From an uncultured Alphaproteobacteria bacterium (GTDB taxonomy: Bacteria > Pseudomonadota > Alphaproteobacteria > GCA-2731375), in assembly GCA_913049615.1 (NCBI GenBank), contig CAJWZI010000156.1, positions 1 through 5,209 of the forward strand: DNA of 5,209 nucleotides, read 5' to 3'. Under the pieces are notes generated by a model. It was given only the letters and a program-made list of their open reading frames with translations. It was not told the origin of the DNA and did not search any database. Of the stretch, positions 1-5,209 are shown piece after piece (position 1 is the stretch's first letter; each line of letters opens with the position of its first letter). A program made the position numbers and the translations under genes.

Positions 1-641
1 GCGATACGCCTCGCCACAGGGCCACCGTCCGGCGTGACATGGGTGCTGGCCATGGAGGTGGAAAACCCTATGGCGCCGGCCTCCAGAGCCTCTCGCACCG
101 CCTGGCCCATTTGTTGCAAATCGTCTTCGGTCGCAGTCTCTTCCAAGGCCCGGTTCCCCATCACATACATGCGCAGCGCCGAATGGCCGATGTAAGTACC
201 GTGGTTCATAGCCTTGGGCAGTCGTTCAACATTAGTCAGGTATTCGGGAAAAGTTTCCCAGGTCCAATCAATACCGGCCAACATGGCGTTGGTTGGAATA
301 TCTTCGACAGCTTCGAGACACCGGGCGTACCATTCACGATCTGCTTCTCTACAAGGCGCTAGTGCAAATCCACAATTGCCCATTAAAACGGTGGTCACCC
401 CGTGCCAGCAGGAACAACTTCCGATAGGATCCCAGGCGACCTGGGCGTCCATGTGGGTGTGACCATCAATGAAGCCCGGGGCAACAATTAAGCCATCTGC
501 ATCAAGGGTTTGGCGGGCCGTGGCACGGATTCGCCCTATCTCCACAATGCGTCCATCTTGGATACCCACGTCGGCGCGAAAACGTGGCATGCCGGACCCA
601 TCTACCACTGTACCGTCGCGAATGAGTAGATCCAATGTCAT
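1..641 (-). CDS. N-acyl-D-amino-acid deacylase / D-aminoacylase family amidohydrolase, N-terminal part (runs off left edge)
   Basis: The 213 visible residues begin MTLDLLIRDGTVVDGSG, the usual small beta-sandwich opening of composite-domain amidohydrolases. The metal-site motif GFIDGHTHMD follows at residues 56-65. The next block, HGVTTVLMGNCGF at 80-92, includes Cys90; the cysteine at this place is a zinc ligand in characterised D-aminoacylases. IDWTWETFPEYL (124-135) and GHSALRMYVMG (152-162) are also typical of this subfamily. Known members hydrolyse N-acyl-D-amino acids or related amides in the cytoplasm, but many relatives are uncharacterised, so the substrate is open. The ATG at 641 is chosen because it gives the family N-terminus and has AGGAAGGGA just upstream (646-654); the ATG five bases earlier meets a stop at once. 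The later His ligands and catalytic Asp lie beyond the window; the family is usually about 480-580 residues. A 258-base gap separates it from the MFS gene, so it may be transcribed separately. The family call is firm. Confidence 0.92.
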   Translation of the reverse strand, partial: MTLDLLIRDGTVVDGSGMPRFRADVGIQDGRIVEIGRIRATARQTLDADGLIVAPGFIDGHTHMDAQVAWDPIGSCSCWHGVTTVLMGNCGFALAPCREADREWYARCLEAVEDIPTNAMLAGIDWTWETFPEYLTNVERLPKAMNHGTYIGHSALRMYVMGNRALEETATEDDLQQMGQAVREALEAGAIGFSTSMASTHVTPDGGPVARRI

Positions 642-681
642 GACATCCCTTCCTATGCATTAAGGCTAATTTGTTAGTTTC

Positions 682-710
682 AGTATGGCCGCGGGACATT
701 CAGGCTTCAA
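682..710 (-). promoter_or_regulatory. Possible sigma70-type promoter for the D-aminoacylase-family gene
   Basis: On the minus strand TTGAAG (705-710) and CATACT (682-687) are separated by exactly 17 bases. Each hexamer matches four of six consensus bases. The predicted transcript would start near 675, giving a leader of roughly 35 bases before the ATG at 641, with the Shine-Dalgarno inside it. It lies in the most AT-rich gap of the window, where a promoter would be expected. Matches of this quality arise by chance, and no operator could be tied to it. Confidence 0.3.
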
Positions 711-899
711 CCATGTTCGAACACCCATCACGAACTATTCTATTATTCTGATCAGCTATCATCTGGGTAAGAATTTGGTAGAGATAGATTTAAAGGCCCT
801 CGCGACGCAGTACGGCATCCTGATTATCAACCAAACACTAGGACCGGGGACCAATGGGATCAGAGGAATGGCGACGGCTCAAAACTATCAACTAAATTT

Positions 900-2096
900 T
901 CATAATTTTGACCGGTAAGTTTCCGGTGCGTATTTCAAGAATAAATATGCAGCCAGTACACTAATGGCAGCGGCCGCCAATAGTGCCGTTTGCGGGCCTT
1001 GCACGTCGACCAGGAAGCCGAGGAATATGGGACCAATTACGTAGCCCAGATCGCCTACCATGCGAAAGGCACTCATGGCCGCCGCATTCATGCCAGGCGG
1101 AGCGCTGTCCGCGGCATAAGCCGCTGGGGCGGTACCGCCAATAGAGGCAGCGACACCCCAAACCACACAGCTGACCACGAACCAGACATAACTGGGCGAA
1201 ATCATGAACAACAGCATAGACAAACCAGTAATCAAAGTGGCGGGGACAATAACCGCCTTGCGACCGAACCGGTCCACCAGCACACCTGAAGGATAGGCCG
1301 CGATAACCCCCGCCACGCTGCCCAGAGCCATGCCAAAACCGATCTCTGCCACGTTCAGTGATAGCCGTAGGACAGCAAAAACAGGTATCACGGTGAAAAG
1401 ACCGCCCGTCCGAGTGACCGAATTAGTCAGAGAAACGACGGAAACAAGAACAAATCCAACCTGCCTCATTAACAAATTCAGCTGCCGCACATAGGAAATT
1501 GTTACCGCCGCGCCTTGGCCCGTTCCCCCGTGGCCCATGCCCTTGGTTTCCTTGACCGCAAACCAGGCCACGAGCATGGCTAGTAGCGACGCCACCCCAT
1601 AGACCTGAAAGGGCACGGCCAGACCAAAGTGGCTGGCCAGCAGGCCACCTGGCAATGGACCAATACCGACCGCGAACAGAAAACAGCCCTGATAGATGGA
1701 GATGATCCGGCCGCGTCTCTCCGGTGTCGAGATATCGGCCAAAACCACCTGACCTGTAGTCAGGATAATCCCGGCTCCCGCTCCGGATACGAACCGCGCT
1801 ACGATGAATTCCGGATACTCCGTCGCCGCCGCGCACCAGAAACTGCCTAAAGCAGAAATGACACCACCCATGGCTAGTGTCGGACGCCGGCCGAGACGGT
1901 CGGAGAGTTGCCCCGAGGGGACTGCCACGAAGAACCGTGCCAGTCCGTAGATAGCCACCGCCATCCCGATGGCTGAAGCCGGGACACCGAAAGATTGGGC
2001 ATAGAGCGGTAGGACCGGAATAACGCTGCCGAAACCAAGCTGGTTGATGGAAATCAACACGCACATGGCGATGAGAACCCGGCGTTCAACTGTCAT
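900..2096 (-). CDS. Major facilitator superfamily (MFS) transporter, DHA1-like
   Basis: This 398-residue inner-membrane secondary transporter has the full length expected for a 12-helix MFS protein. Helix 1 starts almost at the N-terminus (residues 7-30). Motif A between helices 2 and 3 reads PSGQLSDRLGRRPTL (60-74), and its second-half echo is PSGVLVDRFGRKAVI (269-283). Helix 4 carries RFVSGAGAG (101-109), and helix 5 has GIGPLPGGLL (144-153), resembling antiporter motif C (GxxxGPxxGG). A hydrophilic loop (182-197) separates the halves. Motif C suggests a drug/metabolite exporter of the DHA1 type, but importers also occur in this group, so substrate and direction are unknown. The ATG at 2096 is preferred over an in-frame TTG at 2186, because the latter adds 30 mostly polar, Arg-rich residues before helix 1. 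The Shine-Dalgarno is weak (AGAAG, about nine bases upstream). The gene may be co-transcribed with the cluster upstream or have its own promoter; I found no convincing one. Confidence 0.93.
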   Translation of the reverse strand: MTVERRVLIAMCVLISINQLGFGSVIPVLPLYAQSFGVPASAIGMAVAIYGLARFFVAVPSGQLSDRLGRRPTLAMGGVISALGSFWCAAATEYPEFIVARFVSGAGAGIILTTGQVVLADISTPERRGRIISIYQGCFLFAVGIGPLPGGLLASHFGLAVPFQVYGVASLLAMLVAWFAVKETKGMGHGGTGQGAAVTISYVRQLNLLMRQVGFVLVSVVSLTNSVTRTGGLFTVIPVFAVLRLSLNVAEIGFGMALGSVAGVIAAYPSGVLVDRFGRKAVIVPATLITGLSMLLFMISPSYVWFVVSCVVWGVAASIGGTAPAAYAADSAPPGMNAAAMSAFRMVGDLGYVIGPIFLGFLVDVQGPQTALLAAAAISVLAAYLFLKYAPETYRSKL

Positions 2097-2228
2097 GATC
2101 TGTATTCTTCTATGCCGGCGCCGTTGCGGGATGGCAATACTTCGGTGAGGATAATCTTGATGAAAGACGTTAGCGTATAGGATCAAGACAACTATGGGAA
2201 CTCCATGAACTCAGGCTAGGCGAAACCT

Positions 2229-2505
2229 TTAGCCAGCCAGAAGGGTCTGGGCAGATTTTAGATGAAATACGAGAGCGGTTCGATGGATTGCCAAACTGAC
2301 CGGTCAACGATGAACCGGGGTTCGTCTATCAGTTTGATGTCGGTGGTGTTGCCAGCCTCGGACTGCCGAGGCCAAACAAAACCGGGCGCCGCATCGGACA
2401 GGTTGTTGATCTCATCCAACTTGGACATGGATCCATACTTGCGCAATTTATCGAGGTCGTTAATTGCAACCCCACATTATGCTGGGCGACATACCAAACG
2501 GACAA
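2229..2505 (-). pseudogene. DUF3291 protein relic: two frameshifts and lost C-terminal half
   Basis: Three reading frames in succession spell one DUF3291-like protein. From a TTG at 2505 the first frame gives MSVWYVAQHNVG (family N-terminus W-h-x-A-Q-x-N-h-G). After an apparent one-base loss at about 2468 the next frame gives AINDLDKLRKYG, then SKLDEINNLSDAAPGFVWP and SVWQSIEPLSYFI before TAA (2258-2260). Restoring one base there gives Y-KSAQT, matching the family's F-V-Y-K-S-A-H-T, then LLAG and a second stop (2229-2231). The spacing from the N-terminal Asn to LDEIN fits the family once the first base is restored. The usual C-terminal WF, VLWWVPAGH and EA-RL blocks are not clearly present, so about 90 of roughly 150 residues remain. 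DUF3291 has no established function. The relic starts 5 bases after the PEP mutase-like stop, so it was once the next operon gene. Both indels touch homopolymers (GGGG, AAAA), so base-calling error could explain them, but not the missing C-terminus. Confidence 0.8.
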
Positions 2506-2510
2506 AAACT

Positions 2511-3374
2511 CTAGTCCTTTTCGACTGTCCGGCGCTCCACTTCCAACAGGTCCTCCAAACCGATGGTCTCATGTATGTCTTCCTGCAAAGCGGTCCATTC
2601 CGTTGTGGGACGGGAGTTTATGGTAAAACCATCAGCCAATTCGTTGTAGACCCCTCGCATGGCTTCGTAGGCAGCGATCAAAGGCGTGGAAGGGTCGACC
2701 AGAATACCATAGCCAAGGCTGCGCATGTCATCCAGGCTCATGTCCAGACTGGCCAGGCCGCCGGGTTTCAACAACAACATCAATGGTCCGCCTAGACGAT
2801 CTGCCACATGACGCACCTCATCCGGATTGCGGGGGCTAAGCAAAATGATATCCGCACCCGCTTTCCGATAGGCTGCACTACGGCGCAGCGCATCGTCCAT
2901 ATTTGAGGACCGAACGCCGTTGGTCCGGCCGATGATCAGGGTATCTGGGTTGCGCCGGGCTGAAACCGCTTCCCGCAATTTGTCTACCATGCTCCCCAAC
3001 GGTACCATATGCTCGATACCCGCATGATGATGGGCCCGTTTAGGTAGAATTTGATCTTCGATTTCGACAGCAGCGAAACCGGCCGCCTCGGCCATGCCCA
3101 TGGTCCGATGCATGTGCATCGGGTCGCCCCAGCCGGCGGCGGCATCCAGGATCAGAGGCAGGTCCGTAACCGTACGGATGTCTAAACCCGCCTGGCACAT
3201 TTCCGACAGGGTCAGATTGGCCTCCAGATGCACCTTGCGATAGCCGGATGCTCCGCCGCCTAGGTACAAGGCCTTGAAACCTGCCTGTTCGGCGAGTCTA
3301 GCCATCAGAGGATCCAGCACTAAAGGCGCGCACACCGGTGCGGCCTCCTGGATCATCTGGCGTAAGCTGGTCAT
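2511..3374 (-). CDS. PEP mutase / isocitrate lyase superfamily protein (oxo- or hydroxy-acid lyase-like)
   Basis: This 287-residue cytoplasmic enzyme has the length and block order of the PEP mutase/isocitrate lyase alpha/beta-barrel family, whose members cleave or rearrange C-C or C-P bonds next to a carboxylate, usually with Mg2+. The blocks are MARLAEQAGFKALYLGG (24-40), LTLSEM (54-59), LPLILDAAAGWGDP (72-85), AAVEIEDQILPKRAHHHAG (101-119), NPDTLIIGRTNG (142-153) and AAYRKAGADIILL (167-179). The catalytic Cys of the lyase signature K-(K/R)-C-G-H is replaced by Ala114, so isocitrate or methylisocitrate lyase activity is unlikely; a Cys-less PKRAH variant occurs in an uncharacterised subfamily. 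Asp77 and Glu106 remain, but the second Asp of D-x-D-x-G is Ala79, and the Asp of A-R-T-D-A is Asn152. Oxaloacetate decarboxylase- or dimethylmalate lyase-like chemistry is possible. The start at 3374 has GAGGA closely upstream and follows the LLM stop by 12 bases, so the two are surely in one operon. Confidence 0.9.
   Translation of the reverse strand: MTSLRQMIQEAAPVCAPLVLDPLMARLAEQAGFKALYLGGGASGYRKVHLEANLTLSEMCQAGLDIRTVTDLPLILDAAAGWGDPMHMHRTMGMAEAAGFAAVEIEDQILPKRAHHHAGIEHMVPLGSMVDKLREAVSARRNPDTLIIGRTNGVRSSNMDDALRRSAAYRKAGADIILLSPRNPDEVRHVADRLGGPLMLLLKPGGLASLDMSLDDMRSLGYGILVDPSTPLIAAYEAMRGVYNELADGFTINSRPTTEWTALQEDIHETIGLEDLLEVERRTVEKD
2515..2521 (-). promoter_or_regulatory. Shine-Dalgarno for the DUF3291 relic, inside the end of the upstream gene
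   Basis: AAAAGGA lies nine bases before the TTG at 2505, within the last codons of the PEP mutase-like gene. It fixes the old start of the DUF3291 gene and shows it was built for coupled translation with the gene before it. Confidence 0.55.
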
Positions 3375-3386
3375 GCCGTCCTCGCC

Positions 3387-4646
3387 CTATTCAGCAGCGT
3401 TATCGGCAGCGGCAACAGTAGCGCGCTGCTCTGCCTCCTTCCGAGCCATATGCGCCTTCAACTCCTCGGGTGAAAGGCGCACGATATCCTCGTTCTGATG
3501 GCTGAAGACGTCATAGGGCTGGGTATCCAGCTCTTCCAGCTTAATAGCACCGCCCATTACTCCCTCTTTCCAGATTTGATGTTCATTTTCCCGCTCGTGG
3601 AACTCCGGCATTACCTCTTCGGCAAACATTTTTAAACTATCACAGATATCCTGATGCGATGTCTTTCCAGCCTGGTTTAGCAGGATCACCTGATCCACAT
3701 GCGCCTCTTCATACTGGCGCAGCTTGTTGCGAATGGTTTCGGGCGAACCGATCAAGCCGGAGGTCAGAGCCTGTTGCGCCTTTTCGGAATGACGCCAGTC
3801 CTGATACAGCTTCCAAAGGTCTCCCTTGCCGGGTGCGCCAATGCCCTCACGGCCATAATGGGACAGGGCAAAGATAAAAAATGTCCAGCCTGCCGCCTTT
3901 TCGATAGCCTCTTCATCCGTATCGGCGCACATAAATCCGGACACCATGGCCACGTTGGGGTTTTTGGGATAATCAGCTACCGGGTTCGAATGGTGCAGCA
4001 TGTTTTTGTAGTAGTGATTGACCCATGCCTTCGCAGCATCCGGCGAGACAAAGGTGAATCCCAGGGCGCCCAAGCCCCACTCCCCGGCCAGGGTAATTGT
4101 CTGAATATTAGAACAGGCTACCCACAGGGGCGGATGGGGCTTCTGATATGGCTTTGGCAACACATTGCGGGCAGGAAAGTCATAGAATTTACCATGGAAT
4201 TCCCAATCCTCTTTGGTGAACATAGGTATCACGGCTTTCACTGCCTCCAGCCAGCGGTCGCGTTTGCTGCGCACCTGCGTGCCAAAAGGATGCAGTTCCG
4301 CCGGACCTGCTCCTTCGCCCATACCAAATTCCACGCGGCCACCCGAGAGAAGATCCAGAGTGGAGACCTTTTCAGCCACCCGGTGAGGCTGATTGGTCGT
4401 CAGCTGAATGATGCCGTAACCCAGACGGATGTTGAGGGTACGCTGGCTGGCTGCGCCCAGGAATGTCTCTGGTGAAGAGGCGTGGGAATATTCTTCCAGA
4501 AAATGATGCTCCACCATCCAGGCGTAGTCATAGCCTAGGCGGTCCGCCAACTCGATCTGATTTAGAGAGTTCTGCAGCAGATTGAATTCGCTGTCCGCTT
4601 CCCAAGGTCGGGGTAATTGATGCTCGTAAAATATCCCGAATTTCAT
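3387..4646 (-). CDS. Luciferase-like (LLM class) flavin-dependent monooxygenase
   Basis: This 419-residue protein belongs to the bacterial luciferase-like family of (beta/alpha)8-barrel flavoenzymes, which use reduced FMN (or F420 in some branches) supplied by a partner reductase to oxygenate or oxidise organic substrates. Seen in order: MKFGIFYEHQLPRPW at the N-terminus, LADRLGYDYAWMVEHHFLEE (33-52), SSPETFLGAASQRTLNIRLG (57-76), HRVAEKVSTLDLLSGGRVEFG (88-108), KPYQKPHPPLWVA (165-177), a GLIGSPETI block (297-305), and QAGKTSHQDICDSLKMFAEEVMPEF (325-349). The last block closes the barrel in this subfamily; a charged, Ala-rich tail (385-419) follows. Length is at the upper end for the family but normal for this branch. 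The ATG at 4646 is chosen over an upstream in-frame ATG at 4691 because family homology starts there and GAGGAGA precedes it by eight bases. The substrate is unknown; no flavin reductase gene is visible in the window. It follows the SDR by 22 bases and precedes the PEP mutase-like gene by 12. Confidence 0.94.
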   Translation of the reverse strand: MKFGIFYEHQLPRPWEADSEFNLLQNSLNQIELADRLGYDYAWMVEHHFLEEYSHASSPETFLGAASQRTLNIRLGYGIIQLTTNQPHRVAEKVSTLDLLSGGRVEFGMGEGAGPAELHPFGTQVRSKRDRWLEAVKAVIPMFTKEDWEFHGKFYDFPARNVLPKPYQKPHPPLWVACSNIQTITLAGEWGLGALGFTFVSPDAAKAWVNHYYKNMLHHSNPVADYPKNPNVAMVSGFMCADTDEEAIEKAAGWTFFIFALSHYGREGIGAPGKGDLWKLYQDWRHSEKAQQALTSGLIGSPETIRNKLRQYEEAHVDQVILLNQAGKTSHQDICDSLKMFAEEVMPEFHERENEHQIWKEGVMGGAIKLEELDTQPYDVFSHQNEDIVRLSPEELKAHMARKEAEQRATVAAADNAAE

Positions 4647-4654
4647 ACTTCGTC

Positions 4655-4661
4655 TCTCCTC
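4655..4661 (-). promoter_or_regulatory. Shine-Dalgarno deciding the LLM monooxygenase start
   Basis: GAGGAGA lies eight bases before the ATG at 4646, in the 22-base gap after the SDR stop. It supports this start over the in-frame ATG at 4691, which would overlap the end of the SDR gene and add 15 polar residues with no family counterpart. Confidence 0.7.
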
Positions 4662-4668
4662 AAATTTC

Positions 4669-5209
4669 TTATTTTGACCAGAATGCCCCATGCTGAATTA
4701 TCCAATCCAGAAAATCCCGGAAGGCCGCCGTGGGCTCACTGGGCAAGGTATGGCCTATATCGTCTGATAACCGCGCGCCGGACAAGGAGCGTCGATCCTT
4801 GTCACCATGCAAATTGATATTTGGTGTCTGACTGGAAGTTGCGATGGTGAAGTTAAAATCCCTGTAATGGGATTTCAGGGCCACGCTCCAATCCTGCACT
4901 CCGCAGACTTGGTTAGAGGCAATATGATAGAGATCATAGCCCGGCGCCTTAGCGTCCATCAGGGCAAGTAGCGCTGTCGCCACGTCCCGTGAATAGACCC
5001 AGTCCTGACGGTCAGCGCGCGGCAAAATTGCCGTTTCACCGCTCAAGGACACTAATGCTACCTGCATGAAGGGGCTAAGTGTGTCGCGGGCGCCACTGTC
5101 GACCTCCCAGGGGCCATAGACGGCGGCAAGGCGCACGGAGCGGATGTCCATGGACAACAGATCAGTCAATCGGCGACAGACTGCTTCAGAAGCATATTTG
5201 GTGATGCCA
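4669..5209 (-). CDS. Extended SDR, NAD-dependent epimerase/dehydratase family, C-terminal part (runs off right edge)
   Basis: The 179 visible residues are the C-terminal portion of an extended short-chain dehydrogenase. The first codons read x-GITKYASE, and the cut codon ends in T, consistent with Tyr; this would be the catalytic Y-x-x-x-K with Lys at visible residue 4. RLAAVYGPWE follows (26-35), the usual R-x-x-x-V-Y-G-P segment of nucleotide-sugar epimerases and relatives. DWVYSRDVATALLALMD (69-85) matches the family's D-x-V-Y-V-x-D-V-A block. The NAD(P)-binding G-x-x-G-x-x-G half lies beyond the window. Such enzymes epimerise, dehydrate or oxidise sugars, or reduce carbonyl and steroid-like substrates; the C-terminus, which sets substrate choice, is not one I recognise. 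There is no start in view: a TTG at 5169 lies in an alpha helix in the middle of the fold and is not a start. The gene leads the visible operon, with its stop 22 bases before the LLM start. Confidence 0.88.
   Translation of the reverse strand, partial: GITKYASEAVCRRLTDLLSMDIRSVRLAAVYGPWEVDSGARDTLSPFMQVALVSLSGETAILPRADRQDWVYSRDVATALLALMDAKAPGYDLYHIASNQVCGVQDWSVALKSHYRDFNFTIATSSQTPNINLHGDKDRRSLSGARLSDDIGHTLPSEPTAAFRDFLDWIIQHGAFWSK

Noticed and set aside
685..918. Plus-strand 77-codon open frame filling the gap between the amidohydrolase and MFS genes
   Set aside because: It has no Shine-Dalgarno before its ATG, no family I recognise, a composition rich in Ile, Asn and Tyr as expected from AT-rich noncoding DNA, and it runs 19 bases into the 3' end of the MFS gene on the other strand.
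2097..2186. TTG-initiated 30-residue N-terminal extension of the MFS transporter
   Set aside because: The extra residues are polar and Arg-rich, have no MFS counterpart, and lack a ribosome binding site; the ATG at 2096 puts helix 1 at the normal place.
2198..2212. Hexamer direct repeat GAACTC-CAT-GAACTC upstream of the MFS gene, as a possible operator
   Set aside because: Two six-base copies only, with no promoter elements I could place beside them; a chance occurrence is likely.
2238..2251. CCAGA-CCCT-TCTGG hairpin at the end of the DUF3291 relic as a terminator
   Set aside because: The stem is only five base pairs and no run of T follows it on the minus strand.
2262..2795. Plus-strand open frame of 177 codons across the PEP mutase-like end and the DUF3291 relic
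   Set aside because: It is antisense to well-supported coding sequence on the minus strand and has no recognisable domain.
3699..4475. Long plus-strand open frame of 258 codons opposite the LLM gene
   Set aside because: It lies wholly antisense to a clearly conserved gene, its translation shows no family motif, and it has no ribosome binding site I could credit; it is a codon-usage shadow.

Overview
All recognisable genes in this window lie on the minus strand and read from the right edge to the left. In transcription order they are: the C-terminal part of an extended short-chain dehydrogenase/epimerase (SDR), a luciferase-like flavin monooxygenase (LLM), a PEP mutase/isocitrate lyase superfamily enzyme, a frameshifted and truncated DUF3291 gene, a 12-helix MFS transporter, and the N-terminal part of an N-acyl-D-amino-acid deacylase (D-aminoacylase). 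The window looks like accessory catabolic DNA from an environmental bacterium. Base composition is moderately GC-rich by eye, ribosome binding sites are ordinary Shine-Dalgarno sequences, and these families are common in metabolically versatile Proteobacteria and some uncultured marine or soil lineages. The organism cannot be named from the sequence. An alphaproteobacterium-like host is only a guess.

Region 2229-5209 looks like one tight operon. The SDR stop and the LLM start are 22 bases apart, LLM and the PEP mutase-like gene 12 bases, and the PEP mutase-like gene and the start of the broken DUF3291 gene 5 bases. The DUF3291 relic has its own Shine-Dalgarno and a TTG start. Two apparent single-base losses interrupt it, and its C-terminal half is not recognisable. 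After about 130 bases without a convincing promoter comes the MFS transporter (900-2096). A 258-base, more AT-rich gap (642-899) follows, holding a possible sigma70-type promoter. The D-aminoacylase-family gene then runs off the left edge.

A plausible joint role, by inference, is uptake or export plus stepwise breakdown of an organic compound. The flavoenzyme would oxidise it, the SDR would handle an alcohol/ketone or sugar-like intermediate, the PEP mutase/lyase-fold enzyme would cleave or rearrange an oxo- or hydroxy-acid, and the amidohydrolase would split an amide. No substrate can be read from the sequence. The points most worth a second look are the decayed DUF3291 gene and the non-canonical active-site residues of the PEP mutase-like protein. 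I saw no RNA genes, insertion sequences, CRISPR arrays or phage genes.
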